DNA of 64,000 bases. Origin: Elysia crispata (lineage: Eukaryota; Mollusca; Gastropoda; Plakobranchidae). This document shows positions 1 to 11,500 of this stretch, in pieces. The stretch lies in contig JAWDGP010006763.1 in the NCBI GenBank assembly GCA_033675545.1, positions 253,501 to 317,500 of the forward strand. Reading direction: 5' to 3'. The position numbers and the translations under genes were made by a program. The notes under the pieces were generated by a model that was not told where the DNA came from, searched no databases, and was given only the letters and a program-made list of their open reading frames with translations. Each line of letters starts with the position of its first letter. Position 1 is the first letter of the stretch.

Positions 1-760
1 TGATAACAAGACGCGTGGCAGCATCTCAAACGTTTCTGTTAGTCCTTGGGTATCGACTATCTGCCTACTTAACCAAGGCAGGTTACGCTTTCAATTACAA
101 TAATGTTGCATTGTGCTCCTCTACTGAGCATGTTAGTCCTCCGATTAGTCCTCCGAGCACATAGGTAATACATTATGTTACAGGACATCTTAGTTCTTCG
201 AACACAGATGTACGTCATAAGCCATAGAATAAGTCACTGGATTACACACACACTTTTCATGTACACATGGCTTGTAAGTTATATGATTCGTGGCATATAG
301 TGTTTATTCTCATACAATCTTTTTAACCTTTCGATGACAATATCACATTTTTGGTTCTTCCCTTTTAGGAAGTGTCGCTTATAACCAAACGACAAGCTGA
401 TCCCTGGATTACATACTTGCGGAGTATGGCCACTTGGATTAAGGCTAGAAAAACGAAGTTTTAATTTCGTGATAAATAGCGGTGAAAAGAAGAAAAGCTT
501 TCAGGGGAGCAGGGAGCAGATGACATTGAAGAAATCAATCTTCAAGGGACGGATTGTTAATGTCTTATTTTTCTTTTTAATGTTTCTTTTTATCCTCTCC
601 CTGCATATAAATACCGATTGAAAGAAACTAAGGTAATATGTTTTATGATAACATTTTTGTCTGCAAAATTTCGCGCAACAAAAAAAAAAAAAAAAAAAAA
701 AAACAGGGTCAAGAAGTGATTTTTAAATAGATCAAAAGATTGAAAGATTTTAGAAGAGCA
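1..760. other. Flank downstream of the receptor gene
   Basis: AT-rich DNA downstream of the receptor stop codon, probably including its 3' UTR. An A-run of about 30 bases lies at 680-703. No other coding signal is seen. Confidence 0.4.
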
Positions 761-1244
761 TTATGGTAACGGTGACCTACCATCTCGATGTGTAAGAGAA
801 TCCCGCTCGTTGCCGCCCAACTGACCCATCTCGGTGATGAGAATCGTAGAGTAGATGCCATCATTACCGTAAGCGGTGGAACAGCGTTCATCCGTCAAAC
901 GGATGTATGTTCCAGGGTCATCATCATCAACATTACAATACTCAGGCCTCATCTCGCTTTCTGAGAATTCCTCGGTTATAGAGACACCAGGGACACCTGT
1001 GGGCATATCCTTCTCCACTATTTTTTCATAAAGATCCTTTTCAGTCGAATAATAATGACAAGTATTTGAGGCCCCTATCATATCATAATTCGTGAATTGT
1101 TCCGCTGAGATGGCGGCGTCCCGCTTGTTGTGGCGAGTCTCGGCCCTTGATACTTTAGAAATGAAGGAACTTTCTGCCTGATGCTCAGTCAAGTTGTCAT
1201 CATTGGACACTTGCACACGTTTCATCAAACGACATTCATGGTGC
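761..1244 (-). CDS. Last exon of an EGF-repeat receptor: tyrosine-rich cytoplasmic tail
   Basis: This is the terminal coding exon of a single-pass membrane receptor. It opens after a good acceptor (ttttacag) at 1245-1250. Its first base completes the split Arg codon left by the transmembrane exon at 3232-3307, and the frame then stays open for 160 residues to a TAA at 761-763. The tail is polar, with no further membrane segment and no enzyme domain. It has several tyrosines in signalling-type contexts: YDMI, YEKI, YCNV, YIRL and YSTI. YCNV fits a GRB2 SH2-type YxN site, and YCNV and YIRL are separated by seven residues, close to ITAM spacing. Such tails are known from MEGF10/Draper-type engulfment receptors, which recruit SH2 proteins; function here is inferred. 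Acidic stretches (DDDD) and a C-terminal RSPLP also stand out. The 3' UTR would run left of 761; a possible poly(A) signal (AATAAA on the minus strand) is at 303-308 but is unproven. Confidence 0.8.
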
Positions 1245-1388
1245 CTGTAAAATATGAATCAAAGTGGTAGTATTAAAGTTTGAAAAAAAATTGGCTCTAG
1301 CGCACGATATTTATCCCCAGTGAAATATGCAGTTTCTACAGTGAAAGCATTTTTTTTTTCAAGTTTCATTGTCACTTTGTCAATATAC

Positions 1389-1470
1389 ACCCGCTAGCTC
1401 AGTGGGTTGAGCGCCGGCCTTACTGCACATAGGTACGATGATCGAATCCTGGCCTTGGCAATATGTCCAT
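1389..1470 (+). repeat. tRNA-derived SINE head inside the receptor's last intron
   Basis: The segment has a polymerase III A-box-like block (tagctcagtgggttgagc, 1394-1411) and a B-box-like block (gatcgaatcct, 1440-1450) at tRNA-like spacing. It does not fold into a complete tRNA and continues into unrelated sequence, as tRNA-derived SINEs do. It lies in the intron between the tail and transmembrane exons. The SINE's 3' limit could not be set. Confidence 0.6.
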
Positions 1471-1874
1471 GGGATCGTGCCCTATCTAAGCAGCCCTATC
1501 CTTTACAGTCATATTGACTTGATGTTGACTTGATTATTGATTGCGGGTCCGGAAATAGTCAGTAGCATTCCAGTGCTGCAAGCACAAATTTTAGCCCGAA
1601 AAGCTCGAGCTAACTGCTTATTGATAATTTTCGTTCCAAAGGTAGTTTTTTTTTTAATGTAAGTTCCTTTATGTTGGCTTCAGGGTTGCATCTATAGCAG
1701 CCAAGAATAGAGCAGTTTATCTCTAAATCGAGTAGCCGACTGACTGCCTTGAGATCAAGGCGCCACAATGTAACAAAACAGTTCTGCAAAATGTTTTGAG
1801 ACCTCAAAAAAATATAATTATAATGCTCGTAAGGCTGCAAATACACCGTGTTCAATATCTGTGGCATGACAATC

Positions 1875-1879
<5 letters not shown>

Positions 1880-1949
<70 letters not shown>

Positions 1950-2025
1950 GGGGGAGGCAGACAGATAAAGAAAAGGGTGGGAGAATAAAAGAGTAAGTGA
2001 AAGCTCGGAAGAGAGACAGAGAGAC

Positions 2026-2096
<71 letters not shown>
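1880..2096. repeat. Two (GA)n microsatellites
   Basis: Nearly pure GA tracts at 1880-1946 and 2011-2096 are separated by purine-rich DNA, and purine bias continues to about 2330. The long Ser/Leu or Arg/Glu reading frames over them are artefacts. They lie within the receptor intron 1245-3231, where nothing else is recognisable beyond the SINE. Confidence 0.95.
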
Positions 2097-2099
<3 letters not shown>

Positions 2100-3231
2100 A
2101 GACACAGACAAATGGAAAGTCAGAAAGAATTGCGAAGAGAGGACAAGAGGGAGAGTGAGATAAGCAGGCAGGCAGAGATAGACATAATGGCAAAGAGGCA
2201 GCGAAAACACGAAGTTGAAGAAGGACATGGAAGAGGGATACATGGAGATAAAGAAAAAAAGTGGGGAAAGGAGGAGGAGAGGTGCGGGGGAGGGGGGGAA
2301 GACGACTTAAAAGAGGACGATGGAGATTTTTTATTAACATAAAAAAAAACGAGCCTACATGAAGTTATGAAGAAATTGAAACTTAAATGAGCAGTATAGA
2401 GCCGTAAGAAGTAACAAATTAATTAAAAAGAACATAAATTTACATTTTTATTATCAAACTTCAGTGAAATATAATTATGCAAAGACTTAATTTAATAACA
2501 ATAAGAGTTTTGGGTTCTTGTTTTTTTAGCCTATTTTATAAAACCGCACTCTATCTTCATATTCTAATAAACAATGAGTATTTCCGCTTGTATTTGTTCC
2601 TAGTCCTGCACTAGCCCTAGACGAGTTTTAGGGCCGCAACAGGTGGGTAACACTGTTTGTATTCTGTCCAGAGACAAAGACTTACTTTTGGAACTCTTCC
2701 GTTCCTTGCTCAAGCCTAAGCAGAGATTTATCCATTAATCTTTAATGGAGAGTTGTCACATATGATATAAGAAAAAAACAGCACGTCTCCAAGAAGTATT
2801 GAAAATGCTGCAAAGGTATGCACGTTTTAGAGCAAATCGAAACGGCAGAATTCAGCCAGGACAAAGTTTATTTTTATGCCAAGGTAAAGAGCAGTAATAA
2901 TCAAACAATTCAAACAAAATCTATTTGTGTAGAGAGGATGGTACTCCCAAACTTGGCCCTCTTGCTCATTTGTCATGAAATGTGTAGTGGGAGATAATTA
3001 TGTTTTCAGTAGCTGCATAATGATGACGATGCTAGCAATACATTCCACCAAAAAAGGACTGATAGTTATTATCTCTCGGGTTCTCCAAATAGCCTATACA
3101 TTAAACCTACGATGGCTGACTTCACTGCAACATTAGGATTTGGAAAGTCAGCAGCAACTAAGCGACATTGCTTAGAGAATGTTTTCTGCTCTCTACAACA
3201 ATGCCGAAAGATGTGATTTGTGGATACTCAC

Positions 3232-3307
3232 CTTAAAACTGCGAAGATGATGACAATCACCACCACCACCACCACCGTGACAACGATAAGAATAATTGTG
3301 CATGCAT
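3232..3307 (-). CDS. Transmembrane exon of the EGF-repeat receptor
   Basis: This 76-bp exon lies between an acceptor (ctttgctttag) and a strong donor (AAG|gtgagt). It enters with two bases of a split codon and leaves with two, and both phases match the neighbouring coding exons at 25480-25599 and 761-1244. It encodes one hydrophobic helix of about 23 residues that begins ACTIILIVV and ends IIFAVLR, which is typical of a type I membrane protein. Six consecutive valines are encoded by a pure GTG run (CAC x6 on the plus strand at 3258-3275), so a trinucleotide repeat forms the core of the helix. Confidence 0.85.
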
Positions 3308-3948
3308 CTAAAGCAAAGAGAGAGAAACATGGAAGAAAATTACACTTATATCACTTAGTATGGCCCACATAGTATTGCGCTGAGCCTACTTCAAGTCTGG
3401 GATAGCAATATTGTGAAAAAAAAAAATCGACAGACCACAAGAAAGAAAAAAAAAATGTAATGAAGTAAGGAAATAAAGAGGAAGCGTATTAATCTGCCGG
3501 CTATTTATTAGAATTATTTTTGTTTTATGAGTTCGTTACGTGACAGACCTTAAAAGTAAAAAATGAAAAAAACGAAATTAAATTTTTCAGCAGTGCTTTA
3601 AATTCCAGAAATGTAGAAGGAAGAAACAGAAGAAAATTTCCAAATGTCTAAAACCTTAACCTGCCAAGGATGCTATGATTATTGAAAGTCCTATTTAGTC
3701 ATCAGTCCATATGAATATCTTCGTTTCGAGGAGAGGAACATCTGTAGCTTTTTAATGCCAATAAACTAAGAGGCAATATTATGGTCCAAATTTGGGGGGA
3801 AAAAACTTGTTTAGCGATCCTTTCTTAATGCATAATATTGTTTTATGAATGTAAAAAGAGTGCGTGGATGAGTTTCATTATTCTGCATTACGTAAATCAT
3901 AAATAAATAAGTTTAGAGAAATCTGAAATAGTTGGAATGTCAAAAAAT

Positions 3949-3952
<4 letters not shown>

Positions 3953-4036
<84 letters not shown>

Positions 4037-4089
4037 TCTTTTGCTCGCTCTTTCTCTCTCTCCTTCTCTCTCTCTCTTCCTTTCTCTCT
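3953..4089. repeat. (CT)n microsatellite
   Basis: The tract is pure CT from 3953 to about 4032, then imperfect pyrimidine-rich sequence. It lies in the 22-kb intron of the receptor gene. Confidence 0.95.
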
Positions 4090-4786
4090 AACTCAGCCGG
4101 AATTAGATAATTTCATGTTAACAGAATGAAAAGATTTGCTCGTCAATATTAATTCGCTTAGAGTGAGTTTAATAGTGAAAGTTAGTAAGATACTGATTGG
4201 GAAACAAAACAGTGAAAAGTCTTCAAAAAAGAATCTCATATTAAAAAAATTTAGGTTCTAAACTCCTGATCTTTTATGAGAGCTAAGCCACACCTAGGTA
4301 ATGACTATCAGGCATCTGTCTGCTACTTATTGCTTGAATCGCTTGGGACTCGAGCCAAAATGTTGGGATTCTTTAATCCGTGCTCTCATCACCTCTGCCA
4401 AACAAGCTAAAAAGAGCAATTCTGTTCCTTATGAAGCGACCGGTCATTCCGTCTGCTCCAAACTCAACGAGAGTTGTTTCAGCTGTATCAGTCGATAGTT
4501 TGAGAGCCATTGTTCTTTAGTTCCTACATGCGGAAAGTTTGTTCAGGAGGTCATGGGCAGTTCAACCCAACCAATTCTCAGGCGCCAATCTGATTTAACA
4601 TCATCTGCATAATATACACAGCTTGATAGTCCGGTTTTTCCTGCTCTCTGATCAGGTTTAGAAACTTTTCATATTGAACTATCAGGTGAACCAAATTGAT
4701 CTTAGGCGAGGAAGCTGAATAGGTTCATAATATCTGGTCTCAGTTTCGAGCTGTTTGGTTTATTTCGTAAGATCAGGTGACAATTC

Positions 4787-5150
4787 TTTTTTTTTTTTTT
4801 TTTTTTTGATTTAGGTTAATTTACATGCCTTCACATTGTGCCTCTTCGTGAGTACATAACAGTGGAATTTCTACTGCAAGACCGAATTGTCCTCTTACTG
4901 AGTTTAATGATCGAGCCAAGTTTTGAAACAGTGTTGTTTTACCTTCAGGTGTGTCGTCATTGTAGCAGCCGGTTTTGGAATCAGAGTATGTTTTCCTCGG
5001 ATAATTCTCATGGTTTTTTTTTCTTCTTCTGCTAAAAAATAGATTTAGATTGCTGAAAGAGATGTTTTGAAAATTGAAATGGATATTTGTAGAATCATTC
5101 CCGTTTCTTCTTTGGACTCCATCTGACGAAATCTGTCCTACCAATGTTGA
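4787..5150 (-). repeat. Retrocopy-like segment ending in a poly(A) tail
   Basis: Read on the minus strand, a frame of about 107 codons (4821-5144) ends shortly before an A tail of about 21 bases (T-run at 4787-4807). An A tail after a short 3' UTR suggests insertion of a reverse-transcribed RNA. No conserved domain was recognised in the peptide and no AATAAA is seen near the tail. It could be the 3' end of a LINE or a processed copy. I found no flanking duplication. Confidence 0.35.
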
Positions 5151-5453
5151 GTGTCAAAATGTTACAAAACTTACCGTTTTCACGGAAAATAAATTGACAA
5201 AGTCATACACTTATAAATAATTATATTTAAAATTTTTTTAAAGTTTTGTACCAATTTACATGGAACCTGACGGTGGCCACAAAGCCTTTTGGTGAGATCC
5301 TTTTTAAGCGGCAGTCAATCATTTAAGTCTCATTATAATTATATTCAAGAGCCCAATGTCTTCTTCCATAATGGTGATCTTCATTTGTTTCCTTGAATGT
5401 TTCTTTTGTCTGCACTAGTTCTATATTTCACATTGACGTCGGCTCTTTTTTGT

Positions 5454-5717
5454 TTAACCTCTCACATGGCATTGCTTAGCTCTGATGATTTCGAGGCATT
5501 TCTGGTAGACAATATAGCCGAAAGTGGCAAGTACTGTACTGTTCTTTTCACAATGGGTGTATCTGGTTTGAGAATGATGGGGACACTTGGCTCTGTTGAT
5601 TTCAAGGCAATTCTGGTAGACAATATAGCCGAAAATGACAAGTACTTTAGTTTTCTTTTCACAATGGGTGTACCGTCCCACTTCTTTGAACTGCAACTCA
5701 GCCCATATGTTTGCCAC
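5454..5717 (-). repeat. LINE-derived fragment, internally duplicated (111-bp period)
   Basis: Two tandem copies, starting at about 5487 and 5598, each encode a minus-strand peptide of the form FGYIVYQ.CLE...AK. This matches TFGDIIYQTCLN..GAK in the clearer zinc-finger LINE fragment at 39740-40330, so both derive from one non-LTR retrotransposon family. Only the segment upstream of the reverse transcriptase is present. The 111-bp offset is 37 codons, so the minus frame stays open over both copies, but nothing indicates host function. Confidence 0.55.
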
Positions 5718-5724
5718 TCTTCAA

Positions 5725-6939
5725 TATATACATATAAAGCTTTTTTTTACATCGTGGCTTGGTGCATATTTTGCACTTCCTAGCCTAAGAGACCTTCACT
5801 GCAAATAAGGCTGGTTAAACCCGAGATATTCCACAGGCGGTTTGCCTATCAATGGAGTGTCATCCGCATTACGTGGGCGCACCCACAAATTAATGAGGAC
5901 ACGCAGATGTCCCGACTGAGCGAGAACTTCCATTTTTCTGTCCGTTCGTTTCAGCGGTTGCTAGGGTCGTCCAGGACAACAAGCATAAAAATGGCACCCT
6001 ACCAGCATTTTTTCTGGCCAATAGATGAAAATTTACAACTTGCGTGGTTAATTTTCTACTGAGATTTAAGCTAACATTTTTTTTTCAAGTTTCTCAATAC
6101 ATAAAAATGGAGGAACTAACATAGTTTTAACTAAATTCCAGCCTGAAATCGGCGCCTCCCCGCAATGGACTGAAGCCGTAACAGATCACTCAAAAATAGT
6201 GAGACATAAACTTACTATGTAAATGTATTTAAATACAGAACTCAAAAAAAAAAAAAAAAGATGCACCTGATGCTAAATCTTTCCATACATATCTAGATTC
6301 TAGATATAGACTTTATCTAGCTAGATGTAGATCTAGTACGTCTGATTCAAACGCTCGAACCAGTGACTATTGTACCGTTTACTTCATACTATTAGTGCTA
6401 GATCTAGATCTAGTGATATACAAAGTATATTCTTAATACAATAATAGCGAAGCCAATCTAATCAAGGCCTAACCTATCCGATTCATCAGAGTCGCGATAT
6501 CATAGATCTACATCTAGCCTATGACAGATCACCCACCTTATTTTACATAATTTTATTGAAATTTTAAATTCATTAGTAGTGGAGTATAGTTAACTGAAGG
6601 GCAGACAAAACAGCACGTTTTTAAAGCGCATAGATCTAATAGTTTACTAATTGAATTGTATTTATATAATTTGACTCCAAACCCTTTTTTAACTTACAAG
6701 CCATGGAAAAGATCCTGTAAGATATAGGAAAAGAAAATCTGTTCAGCATCTCGAAAATTTTTCGAAACAAGAAAAACTGAACAAAATAAAACAAGCAAGC
6801 ACCAGCGCACACACCTACAATGATCTCATTTATTTATTTTCATCTTGTGGGCAGTAAAGCTTTTTAAAAAATTCGGCAAATTTTCAAAAATGTGCAATTA
6901 ATATGAAAATAAATGATTGTCAATTTTTGGGAAACTTTT
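5725..6939. other. Intronic AT-rich DNA with ctagat-rich patches
   Basis: No coding signal is seen. Short ctagat/agatct motifs cluster at about 6285-6520. A moderately GC-richer stretch at 5820-6000 was not assigned to any family. Confidence 0.4.
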
Positions 6940-7124
6940 TTAGACAACGCATCTCATTTATCTAAGTAAGCGTCAATAGAACCTTTTTGGGAAAAAAGGT
7001 TGTAAAAGTGCATGAAGAAAGAAATGTTTTGAAACTGACATATATGTAGATGCTGGAACTAAACATATATTCCCTCAATCTACTTATCAATGTATAAATA
7101 TTTTTTTTTCATCATACAAGTACA
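6940..7124. repeat. Left part of duplicated flank (copy 1)
   Basis: This segment matches 23440-23630 at high similarity, including shared blocks such as gaaatgttttgaaactgac (about 7020) and gtagatgctggaact (about 7046). Together with 8205-8540 it forms the first copy of the flank that precedes the satellite arrays. Confidence 0.8.
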
Positions 7125-8204
7125 GAACCAGTTCTACGAACGGTAGAATAATATCATAGTATGGCTTACCTTGTCTACTGATGCAGGACTTCTATGTAAA
7201 CCACATTGCTGGTATATGCTCCATGGCCGGAATAGATTTTAAGGCTGTCTTTTGAGCAACACGACTCATGGCATTGCCATCCTGACAACAAAATGTAGTC
7301 TTTTCTCCTATCCATCTAAGTGCATTTCAATGCTGGCATATAATGTCTAGAGCTCCACATGAGTCTGCAGCGAGCTTTGAGTCTGTTTCAATTTCAGAGA
7401 AATCATTGGCATTTCGTCCAAGCCCAGTCTTTGGACCGTTCTTCCAGACTCTAGATCTAGATCTGGATGCGTCCCTAACCCTCAGATAGTTCTTCCTATT
7501 GTCTGTTTCTCTGTTCTTATTTGTAAGAGGCTTGCGTACTTTGCGAGGCATTTTAGTCTGCATCTAGATATAATGCGCGACTGATGTACATAACCTGTTT
7601 AAACTCTTAGATCTAAAGCATTTTATTCTTCGCGCTCGTCATTGTGTCTTCAACTGCACTGTAGGGATGTGCGATTCTTTGATTCCTTAATGGATCCAAT
7701 TTTGACCCCAGAATCAATAGAAATCATTATTGGTATTTCGTTCAAGCCCAGTAGTCTGGCCGTTTTTCTTGAATCTAGATGTTGGCTGAGTTTCTTCCTT
7801 TTTTTCAAAATCAACTATTAAAAAATTGCTTATCCTATTTGTTCACTGCGTTTTCACTATTATTTTTCATAAGGAATTGATTCCGGAATCGGATTCGATC
7901 ATTCCAGCAGTCTGTGAAATAGCACACCCCTACTGCACTCTGTTAGCGATCAAAATAATCCGTATTTTGATACAATTTTTGTGAAACAAAATGAAAACAG
8001 CGATTCAAAATGTCGACAACGTCGATTTGTGTTAGCCATTTTACGTTTCAATTAATGACGGAAATGATAAATGTTTGGAGCTATTTTTGCTCTTTTAAAA
8101 TAGGCCCACGGAAAATTTCATCACTTTTGTTACACGATTTGTAGAATTTTAGGGTGAAAAAGCCTTTGTTGTGAACATTTTTGGCCCTAGCTCTATTATA
8201 ATAA
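7125..8204. mobile_element. About 1.08-kb insertion interrupting the duplicated flank
   Basis: The flank is continuous in the second copy (about 23630) but is split here by about 1.08 kb. The extra DNA contains a hAT-like MITE at 7662-7932 and a minus frame of 78 codons (7327-7563) that is basic at its N-terminus, with no recognised domain. Part of this frame (about 7395-7500) resembles the MITE interior (about 7710-7800). Deletion from the second copy is the alternative explanation. Confidence 0.5.
7662..7932. mobile_element. hAT-like MITE
   Basis: The 271-bp element has short terminal inverted repeats. The left end reads tagggatgtgcgatt and the right end, in reverse complement, reads taggggtgtgctatt (13 of 15 identical). 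It is flanked by ctgcactg (7654-7661) and ctgcactc (7933-7940), an 8-bp duplication with one mismatch, as expected for the hAT superfamily. There is no transposase, so it is non-autonomous. Confidence 0.75.
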
Positions 8205-8540
8205 GAAGCATTTTCTGATCAAACTGTGTACATAATCTACCAGATGGTCATATAAGTGAAGCTATAATTGACTTGACATCGAACGACTTTTATAGTACTG
8301 GCGTTTACCATGGTAATCTAAAAAGATATTGTGGTCACATCTAGAGACTTATGATTGTGCTGTCTGAATAACTGTAACAACATTATAATAAATACATTGT
8401 GGCTATACCTCACTCAAGTGTCATTCAGTTTTGCATTAACAAGTAAATACATAATTACAAAATATGTAATGGTTAAAGCTGTTGTAAATGTGCTGATCTT
8501 AATACACAACTAATTACATTCTTCAGAATATGCATTGGCC
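8205..8540. repeat. Right part of duplicated flank (copy 1)
   Basis: This matches about 23640-23935, for example through the shared blocks ccagatggtcatataagtg and gcattaacaagtaaatac. It leads directly into the tandem array. Confidence 0.8.
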
Positions 8541-11500
8541 AAACCTGATATAGGATTCTCTTTGGGTGACTTATGTGCTAACAACACAACTAAACATGCA
8601 GAATGGCGATATGCATAGACCAAAGCTCATTTAAGTGTCTTTTTGGGTATCTAATATGCTGATAATATGCTGATAAAACAACAAAACATCCATAATAAGG
8701 ATATAACAAACTTAATTTAGATGTCCCTTTGGGTGGCTTATGTGCTGGCAATACAACATAACATAATAAGGATTTATAATAAATAAATCTGATTTAGGTA
8801 CCCCTTTGGTGGCTTATGTGCTGGCAATACGACAAACCATGTATAATAAGGATAAATAGTAAGCATATCTGATTAATTTTCTCCTTTGGGTGACTTATGT
8901 GCTGACAATACAACATAACATAATAAGGATTTATGATAAATAAATCTGATTTAGGTGCACCTTTGGTGGCTTATGTGCTAGCAATACGACAAAACATGTA
9001 TAATAAGGATATATAGTAAGCATATCTGATTAAAGTGGCCCTTCGGGTATCTTATGTGCTGAAAATACAACAAAACGTATATAAGAAGAATATATAGTAA
9101 GCGTATCTGATTTAAGTGCATCTTACGGTGGCTTATGTTCTGAAAATACAACAAAACATACATAATAAGGATATATAGTAAGCAAGCCTAATGTCAGTTC
9201 CACTTCGGGTGGCTAATGTGGTGACAATACAACGAAACACATATATGAGGATATATAGTAGGCAAATCTGATTTAAATGGCCCTCCGAGTGGCTTATGCG
9301 CTGGCAATGCAACAAAACATATATAATATGGGTATATTGTAAGCAAACCTGATTTAAGTGCACCTTCTGGCGGCTTATGTGCTGGCAATGCAACAAAACA
9401 TATATAAGAAGAATATAATCATAGTAAGCAAACCTGATTTAGTTGATTTAGCTGGCGCTTCGGTTGTCGTAGGTTCTGAAACTACAACAAAACATACATC
9501 ATAAGGATATATAGTAAGCAAACATGATTTAGGTGCCACTTCGTGTGGCTTAAATGGTGATAATAGTAAGTTTTCTCCTTTGGGTAACTTATGTGCTGGC
9601 AATACGACAAAACATGTATAATAAGGATATATAGTAGTCAAATCTGATTAATTTTCTCCTTTGGGTGACTTATGTGCTGGCAATACAACATAAAATACGA
9701 AGGATTTATAATAAATAAATCTGATTTAGGTGCCCCTTTGGTGGCTTATGTGTTGGCAATACGACAAAAAATGTATAATAATAATATATAGTAAGCATAT
9801 CTAATTAAATTTCTCCTTTCGGTGATTTATGTGTTGGCAATACGACAAAACATGTATAATAAGGATATATTATAGTAGTCAAATCTGATTATTTTTCTCC
9901 TTTGGGTAACTTATGTGCTGCAAATGCAACATAACATAATAATGATTTATAATAAATAAATCTGATTTAGGTGCCCCTTTGGTGGCTTATGTGCTGCCAA
10001 TACGACAAAACATGTATAATTAGGATAAATAGTACAAACTTAATTTAGATGTCCCTTTGGGTGGCTTATGTGCTGGAAATACAACATAAAATAAGAAGGA
10101 TTTATAATAAATAAATCTGATTTAGGTGCCCCTTTGGTGGCTTATGTGCTGGCAATACGACAAAACATGTATAATAAGGATAAATTGTAAGCATATCTGA
10201 TTAATTTTCTCTTTTGGATGACTTATGTGCTGGCAATACGACAAAACATGTACAATAAGGCTATAAATTAGTGAAATCTGATTAAAATTCTCCTTTGGGT
10301 GACTTATGTGCTGGCAACACAACATAACATAATAATGATTTATAATCAATAAATCTGATTTAGGTGCCCCTTTGGTGGCTTATGTGCTGGCAATACGACA
10401 AAACATGTATAATTAGGATAAATAGTAAGCATATCTGATTAGTTTTCTCCTTTGGGTAACTTATGTGCTGGCAATAGGACAAAACATGTATAATAAGGAT
10501 ATATAGTAGTCAAATTAGATTAATTTTCTCCTTTGGGTGACTTATGTGCTGGCAATACAACATAACATAATAAGGATTTAAAATAAATAAATCTGATTTA
10601 GGTGCCCCTTTGTTGACTTATGTGCTGGCAATACGACAAAACATTTATAATAAGGATATATAGTAAGCATATCTGATTAAAGTGGCCCGTCGGGTATCTT
10701 ATGTGCTGAAACTACAACAAAACGTATATAAGAATATATAGTAAGCGTATCTGATTTAAGTGCCTCTTACGGTGGCTTATGTTCTGAAAATACAACAAAA
10801 CATACATAATAAGAATATATAGTAAGCAAGCATAATGTCAGTTCCACTTCGGGTGGCTAATGTGGTGAAAATACAACGAAACACATATATGAGGATATAT
10901 ATATATTAGGCAAATCTAATTTAAATGGCCCTCCGAGTGGCTTATGCGCTGGCAATGCAACAAAACATATATAACATGGGTATATTGTAAGCAAACATGA
11001 TTTAAGTGCACCTTCTGGTGGCTTATGTGCTGGCAATGCAACAAAACATATATAAGAAGAATATAATCATAGTAAGCAAACCTGATTTAGTTGATTTAGC
11101 TGGCGCTTCGGTTGTCGTAGGTTCTGAAACTACAACAAAACATACATTATAAGGATATATAGTAAGCAATCATGATTTAGGTGCCACTTCGTGTGCCTTA
11201 AATGGTGATAATACAACGAAACACATATGTCAGGATATAGTAAGCAAATCTGATTTAAGTGGCCCTCCGAGTGGCTTATGCGCTGGCAATACAACAAAAC
11301 ATATTTAATATGGATATATTGTAAGCAAACCCGATTTAAGTGCACCTTCTGGTGGTTTATGTGCTGGCAATACAACAAAACATGTATAAGAAGAATATGA
11401 TCATAGTAAGCAAACCTGATTTAGTTGATTTAGCTGGCGCTTCGGTTGTCGTAGGTTCGGAAAATACAACAAAACATACATAATAAGGATATATAGTAAG

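Noticed and set aside
1389-1470. Functional tRNA gene, and likewise at 45075-45158 on the minus strand
   Set aside because: Box A and B are present, but the acceptor stem and cloverleaf are incomplete and SINE-like body sequence follows.
1818-2340. Long Ser/Leu-rich and Arg/Glu-rich reading frames
   Set aside because: They are translations of (GA)n/(CT)n microsatellites. The same holds for 3932-4129, 33131-33636, 45824-46006 and 47965-48260.
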